From assembly GCF_901933205.1 (NCBI RefSeq), contig NC_044585.1, forward strand, positions 8,370,001-8,434,000: a stretch of DNA of 64,000 nt, given 5' to 3'. Below, in pieces: positions 12,001-26,400 of this stretch (within the stretch, counting starts at the first letter, position 1; each line of letters opens with the position of its first letter). Made by a program: the position numbers and the translations under genes. The notes below the pieces were generated by a model. The model saw only the letters and a list, made by a program, of their open reading frames with translations. It had not been told where the DNA came from and did no database searches. Source of the DNA: Camarhynchus parvulus. Taxonomy: Eukaryota > Chordata > Aves > Passeriformes > Thraupidae.

Positions 12001-15000
12001 TGATTAGTACATCTTTTCCCTGATGCTGCTTTAATTTCAGTGACTTTTCTCTAAGTGCTCCCAGTTTGGCATTTGCTAATGCTTCAAGTCTAACTGCTGA
12101 TATATTGAAAAGAATTTATTTTAATTGTTTTGGGTGACATTTTGTTTAGCTACTGTAAGTTGAGCCTGCCCAACTTAGGCATCATTAAGAAAAATCATAT
12201 GTTCCATAAATATTTTTATTAAAGCTTTATTCCCCAGCTGGAAGGCAGAATTATCATTCTAAGATAACTGACAGGCATAGTGCTAAATCAACATTACACT
12301 GTCAGGATGCAGAGAGAAATTTAGTCAAAAGAGGCTGTCACTACCAAAACACTCCCATTCTATAACAAAAAGTAATGTGTATTCCTAATAGTGTTGAGTG
12401 AGCTCTTAAGGAAGTAATTTCTTTTAAAATTCTAATTAGGCTACATTGTTGCTGCTAAAGATGCTCTGTTTTATTCTGTAGCTGACAAGCAATGGAGATG
12501 TGAATTGCCAGTGTGAAGGAAGCAAGCTGCTGAGATGGAGCAGCAGGTTTTTGGTGGCCTGTAAGATTCCTTAATGCCCCTTCCTTTCTTCTTTTCTGTC
12601 AGGTGATACCAATAAACCACAATCCTGCCACAAAGCAAGTCCTTCCTCATCGTGCCATTGATTTAAGCAGAAAAGTACATGTGAGAATTGGCTGAGGGAG
12701 TTGTATGAGAGCTTGTAATGTAAAGAATCAGTTTGCTGAGTCCAGTGGCTTCTCTCCAGCGCTGGTAGCGCCAGCTGCTCTGGTACCTGCAGCCCTTGCT
12801 GCAGTGCAGTACCTGCAGAAATGAAACTCTGAGCTCTCTTTGTTAGGGCTTGGCTGCTGCTCTGTGGCAGGGTTAAACACCTTCACCAGCTCTTCTACTT
12901 ACTTGAACATTCTTCTCGCTGGGATATCCTCGTTTTCCAGCATGTCCTGCTGCTGGTGGCATCTGATCAGGTACTTGTGTCTGTCTTAAAACACCTCCCT
13001 TGTGACTTTGTGTCCTCACACAGCCATGAAAAGGGCATTAGCCAACCTTCCCAAATGCAAAGCTGGCTGCTACAAACGTGCCTCCTGCCCCTGCCAAGCT
13101 GCAGAACCCAGAGGGATGAACCACTGAGGAGAAATTGAGTACAGCAAGTACCTGCCTGGCCACAAATCTCCTTTTCCCTTCTATTTACTTAGGTGTGTGA
13201 CAGATGTTTACCCACAAAGATTGATGAGGAGGCTTATTTAGAAAGATTTGATCTGGCATTTGAACCGTGTTCATAATTGGGAACATTTTGGAAGATAAGT
13301 TGATGAATAGACCCATTTGTTTAGCCAGGTTGGCTGAGAAATAGTTTTAAGGTGCAGAAGATTCATCTGGGAGGAACTACAAATATAAGAAATAGCTATT
13401 TGAGCTGGAGAATGGTGTTGATGAGAAAACACTAAGTCATATAAAAAGAGGCTCTGGATAAATTCAGAGTGGAATTTGAAGACTTACTTTTATATTACAG
13501 TTTAAATTGTGTTTCAGTTTGGCTGGTTTTTTTGACAAAACTGAGTTTTAGAGAAAGTTGGCTGAAATCAGTGTGAGACAGGAAAGCCCGTGTGACATCA
13601 AAGATCAGGCTGTTATTCTTTGAAGCAAGTCCTCCAAAACTTGCAAGACTGTCTCAAGACTCGGTGGGAGATGCTCTTAAAGCCAAAATTTTAAATCAAC
13701 GCTGATATTTCCAGTATTCCTATGATTTAATCAAATTATATCTGTGTTGAGACAAACACTGCTTCCTCCATAGTTCTGTGATCTTTGATAGATTTTTATT
13801 TAAATGTATTCTACTGGATAAAAACTATATCGTTTCAAACTTACAAACCACAATCTGATGTTTGCTGAACTTCCCACCCCAATGAAGTTTGGAAGGCACT
13901 GTTTTGTGCATTTCAGCAGTTTCAGAGGATCTCAGTTTCACGTTTTCACATTGGCAAAATTAACTTGCAATCACATTTTTCCAAATTCCCATTGTAAGTT
14001 AAAATGAACTTTCTCCTAATTGAAAAGCACTTACTGAGGATTTTTATGGTAAATCAAACCTTTTCTCTGAAAAGAAATGGCGCTTTTACATGTTTTCCAT
14101 TTGGAGGTGTGGAGATGGAAAATGGCAAGAAATGACCAGCCAGTTTTCCTACCATCCCATGAATGAAAACCAATGGAGAAAATTAATCTGGTTTTATCAG
14201 CCCTGGAATACAGTGTGCAAGGTTAGAGCAAATATTTTTCAAATGAAAACTCTTCCCTGAGATTTTTTTTTTTCTAATCTTCATCCATCACCCCAAAAGA
14301 TGAGGAACAAATAAAGGCTGAGATATGAATATCAAAATAATGCCAAGAGGATGCACTTGCACAGCAGTCCAGGGGAGGCTTTAATACCTTCCATGTAGAT
14401 GATGATATATGTTGATTAATCCATATCACTTGACTCACAGATGTGCAGAAATTCCATCAGATGCTTTATTGCCTACAGAGGGAGTTGCAGTTAGAGTTCA
14501 CCTGTCGTCTGCTTGAAATTTATTTAAAGAGGGAAAACAACAACCCTTCCCTGAAGAGCTGCAAAAATTGAGACTGGTTCCACATTCTCTTTCATTTCAG
14601 GGAGCAGCCAGTCCCCTACCAGTCATTAGCATCCTTTAAGCACAGTGAATTGTCTCCTGTTTTCTCAAGGAACTTCAATTTCCAAGATACAAGGTACTGA
14701 ATGTGTGGGAATGAGTGTCATGCTTGCTGGAAGAGAGATTTCCTGCAGACCAGCAGCTGGGCTGAGGGGCAAATGCAGCTTCTGGTGGGGAGGGGAGTGA
14801 ACACAAGGCAGGGAATTTCACAAGAAGAGGGAGAATGGAATTGTACAAAAAGCATGAGGCAGTTCTGCAGTGAAGTACTCGGCTCCTGGATCTCATCTTG
14901 CATTGATGGATAAAGTAACACAAGTTGTGCACAATCATAAAACCAGAGGAGAGTGCTCAGTTTGAAAAGATATAATGAGTTTAAAGCTATCTGGGTTCAT

Positions 15001-18000
15001 TTAATGAACAACTAATTAGGTTAGTTCTGAAGAGGGTGGGGCTATTCTAGGACGACATTCATTTAAGACCTTCCCATTCTACAGAAAATTATTTTCACGG
15101 CTTTGCCAAAAAAGTCAAGGATTCAACTTCTGGAGACCCATTCTGTTTCTCTTGAAGAAAACAGCCCACTTCTTTTTCATCTGGCTAGACAAATCAAAGC
15201 CAAAGTAACATAGGGCATTTATCTCCTGGAGCAGCCACTGCTGTTTTCTGTTCTGCTTTCTGATCTCTGGACCTTGCCTAGTGGGAAGTCAGACTGGGTC
15301 CTCTTAGACCTTACAAGGAACTGCGGGGCTGAAAATTGCTGCTTTTTTTTCTTCCCAGTCAGCCATCAATACTCATTACATTAATATTGCTTGTATGTTT
15401 ATTACCTTCTCCACTTCCCTCACTTCTGTAAAAAAAGGGACTTTTATGAGAGTCATGAAGGTGAATGTCTGAACTGGCAGTTTCCTTTAATAAGCTCTTT
15501 TAAGAAGATTTTCTTCTTGTAGTAATGAGAACTCTATAAAGATATTTTATGCAGGATGAGCAATTCTGGCTGATGGCTTCCACTAGGACAAAATGACCAG
15601 CTTGTTAGTTGATGATCCCACTCCAGAAGGAAATAACCATAGATTATTATATTAAAGTGAGAGAGAAACGAGGCTTGCTTCCCTGACAGCTGTGAGTGGA
15701 TAATCCAGAGAAATTCTTATTTCAGAAGCAATGCAAACACGAGTTTTTCCTTTTTCTCAATTGAACCTATCCCTGTACTTCTACAGCTGGGGGTTATTTT
15801 TTGGAGTTGTTTCTTTTTTCTTGCTGTTTTGTTTTGGAAGGGGTGTTGTTTCTTTGTATTTGTTTGGGGGGTTCTTAGGGGAGTTTTTTTGGTGAAGTTT
15901 TTATGCTTGATTGGTTTTTTCCCCTTATCAGGGATCCATTTATTCCTTGCAGGTACAGAAAACGAACTTTTCTTGCTCATAAATAATTTTCTTGTCATGG
16001 AGTGTCTAATGACCTCAAATGGCCAAGGGCTTCATTTGTATTCTGTAAGACTGGCTACCCTAAAGCTTATTTCAGAATTAAAATAATTATCATAAATGAA
16101 AAACTATACAGCAAAGGCAAAATTTCAGGTGAGAAGGAAAAAGGGCAGTATGAAAAAACTGTGTGTAAATAAATGGCTTGTCATAGACATAAAAAACAAA
16201 AAATTATTCTTCTCTTGCCAGAAGGGCAAGGAATTACTGAAGCTGCAGATATTCATGCTCTCGTTCTCCCACAAGGATTTATGTGAATGTGGGTGTACAT
16301 ATATATGTATGCAACTAAATTTATAGGCTGCCTTCCTATGGAGATTGCAGGATTAAATGATACTTGCTCCAACTGAAGCAGTGTTTGGTTGTGAATTGGT
16401 CATGCATCCATTCTGTTTGATTTGTTTGGGTTTTTTAACTTTTTTTCCTACTTCCTCCATCCCCATCTCCATGGTTCCACTCCTCCTGTGGTACCAGCCA
16501 GCATGTGTATCCCTGGCAGGCAGAGTTTTATGGAATCACATGGTTCGAAGCTTCTCTTTCCATGTCTCTGCCCTGTATTGCAGCAGCACTGGTGCTGTGG
16601 ATGTGGGGAAGTCATTTCTCTATCCCTGTGGTGACGAGAGGAGAGCCAATATCTCAGTCTCTTCTTTAGGATAAATCCTGAGTTCCACCACTGTTTATTT
16701 TCATCTGTATTCCCCTGAACTGGTGCCTCCTCTTCCTTTGGGGCTGTGGCACCTCATCCATGCAGAGTTATCTCCCCAAGTGCATCCTCTTCACACCATG
16801 TCCTGGAGGAGCTGTGATTACTGCAGGGAAACAAGTGACAGAGCCACTTGGAGAGGTGCCCCCAGAACCAGTTCAAGGCATGCTCAGAAGTGCATTGCTG
16901 TCATCTAGTGATGAACAATGACAGCTTTGCAAATTAATTGTATGGATCACAGGCACAGCTCGTGCAGCTGTTACCAGGTTTGCTGGCCAAATCTGCTAAA
17001 AAAGAGCATTAGTGAGCTCTCTGACAGATGCCTGGGTGTGGACTGTGGCCAGTTCTGCAAGAAAGAAGCCCACCAACATTTCCTGTCCTGTGATCCTTCC
17101 AGTTGGAAAGGAGCCTACAAGAGTGCCTGGGGGAAAAGAAGGAAGAGACCTCATTACTTTGATTCCCAGCTTTGGTTCAGCACAGGCTGAGCTTGCACTG
17201 CCTGAATTGGGGTGATGGAGGCTGCAAAAGACACTGAGGGCTCTTGTGCTGTGTATGGGAAGGCAGCAAATGTGTTAAAATGCCTGCCTGTCTCACAGGG
17301 AATGCAGGGTGTGGGCTGTTCCTGTGCCTGGGAACAGCAGCCAGTGCATGGCAACAGGAATCTCTGGGAATCATTTGTGGATGTGGCAATGGCCAGGTTG
17401 TGCCTCCATCCAGTTACTTATAGTTACTACCTGACCTGTAACATGGGACTCCAGAACAAAGCTAGGAGGAGGAATAACCTGTGCTGCCTCTCCCCTGCCT
17501 TAAAGCTTTTGTCCTAATATCTAGTCACAAAAGAAGGAGGGAAAAAAAAAGCTACACATGGCTTAAAACCAGGAAGTGGATATTTAGTAGACCTTGAAGA
17601 TTTGGTGTCATCTGCCCACATTGCATAACTGTCTGACACCCACTCCCCCTTCAACTTTGATGGATGGTTTCAGCCTTAATGAGCATCCAGTGGCCGATGA
17701 ATTTCTCAGCCTAATTACATGCTGTCAGATGAAGTGCTTGCATAGTGTAGGTTTTCTTTTTTTTTCCCCTAATCTGCCATCTTGTAGCGCTGATTAGTGT
17801 TGGCTCCCACCACTAGCTATAGGATTGGCATATGGCAGCCCAAGCCTCAAATACAGAGGGGTCTTTTTTGTTCTATCCTGCATATCCAATTTTTGGAAAT
17901 GCAATTATGATGCCATGCATGAGCTCTCAGGCAAAATCCAACCTGTGCTGGATCCTAAATGCATGAAAACACATGGCATCTCCAGATTTATGGCAGTAAA

Positions 18001-21000
18001 ACCATTGTACTCCAGACATCAACAGTGTAATGCCAGTCACATCCAGGAGCACCAGGAAAGCTTTGCCTTCATTAGTATTCTGATGTCTGCTGGCGTTCTG
18101 TTTGACAGGGAGATTATCCCTTTGTGATTGCAGACTTATCACAGCTCTTCTTTGTCTATTAGCACCATTTCCCAAGGTGATGGGAAGAGAACTTTGCCAT
18201 CTTCCATCTTTCCTCCTGGAATTATTGATTATCACTTTTACAGGGACTCTGAGTTTGCATTGTGAGGAAGGTGAGCCTCACAAAGGAAAGTGAGGAGAAA
18301 CCTGGTGGGATTCTAATGTTGAGCAAGGTCCAGGTTGGTCACTAGCTTTACTTTCTATGTGTAAAAATGCCTTTTACTTTCTCTTTTTTACTACTTGATA
18401 TATCAGAGGAGAGGCTGGCATTTTTCATGGTCCCTCACATCCTCTGTGTTCATAGATCATCTTTGTTTTCACTGAAGTGTGGGTGTGTTTCTCCTCAATT
18501 AGTAGATGCAGAGTTCACACTCGGCATGATTAGATCTTTCCACTTAGTCCATGAACCAAAATCTCTTAGAAATGAGCCCTTGCAACCAATGCTGAATGTT
18601 ACTAGGATCTGTACCACAGTATATTATGCCTCTTTACCTATGGCTCAAATGAGGTTGGGAGTCTAGATTGCAATAAATTGTTTCTTAAGAATAAATACTT
18701 GTTCTTTTTACTTTTTGGAAGTTTTCTATATCAGGTTTAACAGTCTACATCCTGCTGCATGCCATAGCTTTTAGTGCATTCTGCTCTGTTGTCCATTGTT
18801 CATTTTAAAGACCTTGCAGTTTCCAGGTTATCATTTTCTTTTTTTTCCCTTAATGTCATAGCTGACAGCATCTCCTGACTGAGTAACTTCAACTGCAATC
18901 CAGCTTTTGGGACTTGAGATCTACTGCCTGGGAGTGGAGACTAAAGAGGGAATTGATTATAGTACAGCTATATAAAAATAAATTTAAAAAAGATACAAGC
19001 ATGAATCTGTCAGAGGAGAAAGTAATAATCTTCTTCCATCTTCTTGTGTGTAATCTTCTGTTCTTTATTGAAATGAACAAAATATGCTTTGCTTCAAGGT
19101 CTTCTGTTTGATAACTTATCCTCTGTGATCTCTTGTCTAAGCTTTCTTTTCACTCCCTATTTTCTTAGTTGTATATCAAATTCTCTTGTTTATTTAACAC
19201 GAAGACTCCAATGTGTCCCCTTGATCATTCTTAGGCTTTGCTCTGCTGCATTTTAATGGAGACAGGAACTCATCTGCTGCAGGTATCTTCCTGAGGTAGA
19301 ATGATTTGGGGCACTGTAAAAGGAAGGGATACGGTGTCTTGTTCAATCCACTTTCCCTTTTTAACTTTAATTATGGAGTTTGAGCAGGAAAAGTTTGACA
19401 TTACTTAAAATAACTGTTGCAATTGTGTCCTCCTGGGGTATGTGAGGAAGCCAAATATTCAGAGCATACAAAGAATGCTGGGGGAAAAAAGGCAGTAATG
19501 GTGAAGCAGTGCATGCCTTAAAGAGTTGTTGCAACAAATCACCAAATGCAGCTTCAGTCCTGCAGAAAACTCCGATGATCTGAAACTTTTTTCTGTCATA
19601 GAAAAATAAATCAGGGTGGAAACTTGTGCTGATTTTGAAAATTTAGTACATAATCTTTTGAAAACATGCTGTGCATCAAGGCTCCCTATGCAAGGAGGAT
19701 TTTCCATGCTACCAAAATACCATGTTGTTTGTTTGGAAAGACACAAATGTTTTCTTGAATTTCCCATTTGAAAAATACTATCGAAAAGTATTTAAAAATA
19801 GTACATGCCCCATTTTCTAATAGGAAAACTTGTTTCTATTTATAGTCAGCTTGATGTTATATAGATAGATAATAGCAGTCCATAGAAAGAAGACAGTATG
19901 TTTATTTCAGGATTTCTGTCATTGAGAGACAATATATAAATAAAAGACAAAGTTTATGTTTGTGTTTACAGACTCTCAGCTCTGTGGGAAGGAGAAAAGG
20001 GCTCCCATATGTTGTTGATCTAGAGATGGTATCTGGTTCTCTCCACTTGAAGTCTGAGTTGGACCTGTTTGTGAATTAGTCATGAGAGATTTCAATGTCA
20101 TGTGATTATTTTTGCAGCTTATAAAAACTTTCCAGGATTGGACTGGTTTTCAAATGACCAAATGAACCAAGGTCTTTGCAATTGTTAGACCTTCTAGTGC
20201 TTTAAAACAGGAGCTATGTAAATTGAACTTTTTTCATTGAAAAAGTAAATTTTACCTTCTCATTTTAGTAATGGACTTGAATAAATATTATAAGAATTCA
20301 ACTTAAATGTAATTTTGTAAGAAGATACAAAGGAAACTTCAAAATTAACATTTAAGTCTGACATCTGTACCTGGCTTCAAAGAGAAAAGGTAAGGACAAA
20401 AACAAAAGCTCTGATAAATCTTGAGAAAATTGGATATAAGGAATAATAGGATCAGAGGCCAGATTGTTTTATACTTTGAGGTCTAGAAGGGGAGAAAATT
20501 TTCAACTGATACTTGAAAAGAAAGGTTAAAAAAAAAAAAAGGAAACATGCAGCGGAATTTAAGAGTCTTGCCCTGAAACGTGATACTAAAGGAAGGGAGT
20601 GTGGAAAATGGAGGAGGAGTGGCACAGGCTGATATCCAGTGGAGGAGCCCCTCCAAAGCTTTTGGAAGTAAAGCAATTGGAATCCTTGGCTCTTGGCAGA
20701 AGCAATGTGTGATGTATGGTTGTTTGGGGTAGGGGAGAGAAGGCCAGGCTGGGGTTTCTGAGGGAATCTCCTCTGAGGAGGAGCCCTCCCTGCAGGTGAA
20801 GTTCCTCAGCTTCACTCCCTGCCCTAAATTCCCCTACCCAGCCCTTTGTGGCAGGTACGACACATTTACAGGACAAGTTCAACCTCTGCAAGGTGAAAGG
20901 CAGGGAGCAGCGTGGGAGGTGTGATCTAAGAGCGAGAATTGATCCTGCAATGAAGATCTGCTGCCCCAGCAGACGGGAGAAGGCGTGGAAAGAGCCTGAA

Positions 21001-24000
21001 AGCTTTCCTGATTGTTTTCAGAAGGTTCCTGTATCGATCCCTGCTGGTTAGCAGCAGGTGCCTCTGCAGTGCTTCAGCTCTGTGGGAAGCCCTGATCAAT
21101 AGCTCAGAGCAATGGCCTGACAGTTATTTACTCATCAGCTCATTAGGGTGGGAAGAGTAGATTACACTTCTCATAATTTCACTATTGACTGGCACACTGC
21201 ACTATGGTTTTGTTGTTGTTTTTTGTTTTTTTTAAAGTACTCTGTAATGAAGATGCCTGAAGGAGAGGAGTAAAACCACAGTCTTTTAAAATGAAAGGTG
21301 CTTGTAAAAGCAGAGGAGATTTATTCATGGCAAGACAAAGAAACTTCAGCCATGATAAAGAACAAATAGGAGAAGGGAGGAGCATGGGCAGCTCAGCCCC
21401 AGGTAAAATGAAGTTTATTTGCATTATATTGTGCAAGGCAGAATCCCTTGCTGTGTTCATCCAGCACTGTTGACTGAGGGGGCAAGAAGTGAATTTACTT
21501 TGAGGTTAGTGGTGGTGTGGCACTGACTAGTAGACTTGTACTGACACTTTCCTGGAAGGGCTCCAGCAGGTAAAATGTATTTTAGGAAGCCTTACTCAGC
21601 AAATGTTTTACTTGCAGTCCCTGATGAGTTTTACAAATTGCTAGTGATTACCAAAAAGAGAAACAAGACCACTGTCACTGTCCAGAAGTGTCCCACTATT
21701 ATGATCTCCCATGAATTTGAAATTGGTACCAAAACTTTGACATTTTTCCTGGTGTTTGGATGGATTTCATTCACTTCAAGCGAACTTGAAAGGCCAAAGA
21801 GCTGAAGAAGAAATCCAAATACATTTTAACTGTGGTATTTATACTTTAAAAATAAAAGTTGAGCATAATTACTATTTGGAACATGTTGCTATTGAGATTT
21901 TTGCCTCTCTCTTCAAGCCTTTAAGACTGTGGCCTGTCTGAACAGTTTTGATTTAGATTTAAATGAACAGAAGGGGTAACAGAATAAATATCTGTGCCTG
22001 TGTTGTACTAGTAATTGGACAAAGTAAGTAGAACTGAAACTGTGACATCTCAGAGTCTCCCCACTGAAGAATTTGCTTTAAACATTAAACTTTTGCTCTA
22101 ATCCAGATTCATGTTCTATAAAGTTGGAGCTCCTACCTGAAAATTCTTGTTCACTTCCCTGACACCCTTGTGATGCAAAACATATGAGCAAGGGCGCACC
22201 CAGTTAGAATCCATGGGATTTATACACCCATTTATGTACTCCATCGAATGGGAACCTCATTCTTCTGCTGAACCACTTCAAGCAGACCTATACACCTGGG
22301 CCTCAGTTTTCTTGATTGCTTGCCAAGCTGCTGCTTTTTCAATTGCCTATAAGGAGTGCTTTTATAATTTTGTACCTTTTTGACATGAGGCATTAATATT
22401 TGAGACTGACTCTCCTTGATTTGATATATCTTGAGTTTTTTAATTTGCTTTCTATAGAATTCTTTCTGGGATGAGCAAGTGCATTATGTTTTGGGGAGTG
22501 ACTAGAATGCCGGATGTAGACAGTGCTAAATCTTTTATGAAGCAAAGCACTCCAAGAAGCTAAAAAACTAATTTATGAGAGCCATTCAGAAAAGGGAAGG
22601 TGTCAGGAGAAGAGTTCAGCCCTTGCATTGATTTTTCTGCAGCTCCTTGCATTCTGAACTGGGGCTTATATTCATTGCCTGAAAAACTGTCTGCTTTGCA
22701 ACTCCTGCCAAGGGTGTGTTTTGTATTTTTGATTGTAGTCTTATAAGGTCTTTTTCTCTTCTGCTTTTCATTGCCAAGAAAGAACCAATTTCCCCATTGT
22801 AAGAACTAAATGGCACTGGGAGCTGTTTGTAAAGGCATTAACTACCAGTTTTACTCACCGGATTTTGTGAAATATTGAGGTTGGCTGATTATTGCTTGCC
22901 TCAAAAGCAATCTTCCAAAATTAGACACTAGGCTATGTAAATGGGCAGGTTTATTGTGAAAACATTTGAAACTGACCCAGCAAAAAGAAGCTGTCAGTGG
23001 CAACTTTTCCATTAGTTTCAATAAGCCCTAATCAAGCTCCTGTAATAACACAGCACTTCCAAAACATGCTGCTTTAGGGCAGTTGCAGGTCATTTGTGGA
23101 GAGCTGGATAGAAAAGATCAACAAAAAGAGTTAATCCATGAAACATTTATACAGGCACATCTTTAAAGTGCCACTGTTTCCTTACAAATCCTTTGCAGGC
23201 AGGATTCTTGTCCATTGAGGCACTACGGTCTTCTGATACTTTAAAAAAATATCAAATAAAAAAATCCAAAGCCCTGTAACTTCCCCAAAGAAGAATATGA
23301 TGGCTTGGTGGACAGTTTTCTATTTTAGTAAATGGAGTTCTGAGGCAGTGTGTGAGCCAGGGCTGGGAGCAGTAACAGCTACCCCAGGGTTACAGCAATC
23401 CCACCAGCAGCTGTGCGAGCACTGGGCTCAGCAAGGTCGGTGTGGATCCATTAGCACTGCCCCATAAAACACCCTCTGCCAGCCTTGCCCTGCTCCCTGC
23501 AGTGGTTAAAGCACAGCTGGCTCTGCCTCAGCAGAACCCTGCACAGCCTAACCCATTTCAATTAACCGTGAGCTGAAGGACTGACAGTTTTACTTTATAC
23601 AAAGAGAGGCAGGGAGACCCTTTAAAATGCAGGCAATGTCAGGTTAAGCCCTTAAAGTCATGTTTTAGCACTGCAAAAGGAGCCAAGTTTACCAGCTAGG
23701 ATCGAAATTAAGTGGAGGGAGGTTTGGTTTAGCAGCTGAGGTGTGTGGCTGGGGCTTCTGATTGCTGGGTTTTATTGGGGTCCAGGGAAAACCACAGCAC
23801 TGCAAGCTGCAGGGGGTGAAATGCATGGACAGGACTCCCAGGTCAACATTCTGCTGATGGATGGCAAAGACAGACCGTGTCCATCATTTCTACTTGTTCT
23901 CTTTCAAAATCACTCCTCTTCACAGAGCCCTTGAGCAGTCTCCTGATTGACACCACAGAATAAATGCCAAATTCTAGGACCAGGGACATGTCAGCAGTGA

Positions 24001-26400
24001 AGCTGAGGGGGCACGACCAGTGCTTAATAAATCATAAACCTGTTTTATGAGTCCTAGCCTGGTTGTTGTTTGATCCCAAGATCAGCTTGCTAGAACTCAT
24101 TTAAGGCAAATAGAGCTTGAAAAATAAACACAAATGTGAAGCAGAGTTATGCCTTTTAGAGAATATGTGCAGGGGATGATTGAGAGCATGAGGTACCAAA
24201 AGGAGCAGCTCTGGGGCTGACAGCAGCATGGCTGTGGTTTTGGGGTTTGATTGCCTGCTTGTACCTTCATTTTTGAGAAACAATCACTTCCTACTTTTTC
24301 ATTTTCTTTTATTTTTCTGCCTTCTCCTTCTCTCCTCCAACCATTAAATGGAAATGTGTGCCTGGAGCTTGCTGCTAAGGTGCTCTGTTTAGAAATGGTG
24401 AGGTTCACTAGTGATAAAAGCCCATAAATACAGCAGCTTTGTGTGTGTGGCCAGAACACTGCTCTCTGTACCACTTTCCTACTGGTCATCTTTGCTCATT
24501 TTTTAATTTAATTCAGCATGATCTTTAGTTTAAATGAATATTGTGTGATATTTTCTAGGGGAAGTGTGCTGTGACCTCCAGTGCCACAGCAAATATGGTT
24601 CTTGCTCTGGGAAAGCTTCAAAATTTAAGATCATCTTTGGGAGCATCAGACACTTTAATTTTTCAGGAGTTCTTTGCCTCCTTCCTGGATATAAATGCGA
24701 GACAATGATTGTAGATGCTCCAGGGTAAAATAATAGAAAATGCAGTTGTGAACAGAAAACAGCAGTGAGCTGGAGACAGAGAGCACAACCCAAGAAGGAC
24801 AAACCTCGTGCCAGGAGCTTGCTGGGTGCACTCACATGAGCAGGCAGGAGCTGCAAAATCTGTTTGGAGGTGGAGGGAGCTAAATGTAGAAGCTAATCTA
24901 AGTGTTGCTACCCTGCATGTCCCTGGCTGGAGCAGCTGGTGCAGTGCTAGCCCTGGAGCCTTCAGACAGACACTCAGCTCTGCTGGTGGCAATACCTGGC
25001 ACGTCCAGTGCTTGAATTTCTCCCAATCTGCTGATGAAGTCAGGAGTTGTTCATTCCCATGCCCTTTGTAAGTGGCTGATAAGCACATTCACTAGAGGTC
25101 TGCAGCTCTGTGGCACTTATCATGGTGTGCAGTCTCCAAAGAAATAATTTTTTTATTGGCCTTTTAAAGGAGGAGAGGCAGACAAAGTAGACAGCACATT
25201 GGAACAAGTGTCACCCATTTAAACAAAGTTTTTTCCCTGAAGCAAATGTTATCTCTTTATTGCCATCTTTCAGCTTGGAAATAAAAAAGAGCTAAACTTT
25301 CCCAGTTGGACCTTGATTTGTAACTTTTCTTGTGGACTCTCAGCAATTTAAATGGAAATTCTAGTGGCATGCTGAGGATGGGATGGAGACTTTGCCTTTG
25401 TGAATGTGTGATATTTAACCATTTTCATACTAGCTCTCTACTATCTCAGGGGAAAATGGTTTATTTTAAATTGGGGTTATTCTGGGGCTTCTTCATAAAT
25501 TCAGTCTAAAATTAAGTTGTCTGTTGACTAAAATTGATTTGTCCTCACAGAACCTGGAATGAGTTTGTCTAAATAGATTTGAAAAAGACAGCACAAATGT
25601 GGAGGTCAGGGTGCTCTTTTAAAGGTTTTGTTTTGGAAGCTGGTGAAACCAAATGAAGAGAAAGAAATTGTTTGCTCAGAGGAGGGCAAGGGAAGAGAAG
25701 AGACTTATAAGCAAAGCAAATTTTGAATAGCTGCTGGACAATAATTTTAAAAAAAGGACTCCCTCATCCCTTGGAGAGCAGGGTGCTCAGGGGTAGGATG
25801 GGGACAAGGATGAGCTACTCCTGTAACTTTTGCTCTCCCCACACCACAGAGGCTCTGGGTTGGATCAAACCAAGGGCTGCCTTCCCTGAGCTGCTGTTTT
25901 GTAGGCAGAGCTTGTGTTGAGCATCTTTGCAGTGACACCTCTGCAGTGCAGCTGGCAGGGAGCACCACGAGAGGGCTTGAGAACAATTCCATGGCTCAGA
26001 GTGAAGGGATTTTCTCCTCCAGGTGTAATGCAGGTGTAATTCCCTCACCCTTGCTCCTCCCTACAGCCACAAATGTTTAGTGACTGGACAGCCCAGGAGC
26101 TGTTGGCTTGTTTACTTACACAACAAAATTTCCCTGTCTGCCCCACCTATTGGCACTAAAACCCCCTCTAATTCCAAACCTGTGGTACAGCAGTACCTGT
26201 GAACAGATCAAAGTGCTGCCGTTCATGGCTTTCTTCAGCTCCTGTGTTTCTGGGATGGATGTAGGTCAGCACCCAGCACTCACCATTATCACTGACATCT
26301 GCCAAGGGCAAAAGCTCACTTCCTTCTCACTGCCCTCCTGGGAACAATTCCAGATTTAATCTTGCTGGTGCTGGGTAACTGCAGGATAAGGCTGAGCAGG
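9001..26400. other. Non-coding unique sequence, no supported gene
   Basis: The sequence is stop-rich in every frame. The longest open frames (about 125-140 codons, near 9,972-10,349 and 24,097-25,088, minus strand) show no recognisable domain and fit chance. Homopolymer runs occur, for example T-runs near 11,348-11,360 and an A-run near 20,527-20,540. A G/T-rich patch lies at 15,780-15,920. One exon-like island at 12,603-12,680 is listed separately. I see no tRNA, snRNA or LTR signature and no CR1-like 3' end in this stretch. Confidence 0.6.
12603..12680 (+). other. Exon-like island, unidentified
   Basis: A strong splice-acceptor pattern, about 25 pyrimidine-rich bases ending in tctgtcag, ends at 12,602. 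It is followed by 78 nt open in one frame (26 codons, starting VIPINHNPATKQ and ending SRKVH). A gtgaga sequence at 12,681 could act as a donor. The length is a multiple of three, so both junctions would be phase 0. Against this, a second frame is also open for 19 codons, the protein is not recognised, and no partner exon was found. It is included because this acceptor is among the best in the window; it may well be chance. Confidence 0.12.
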
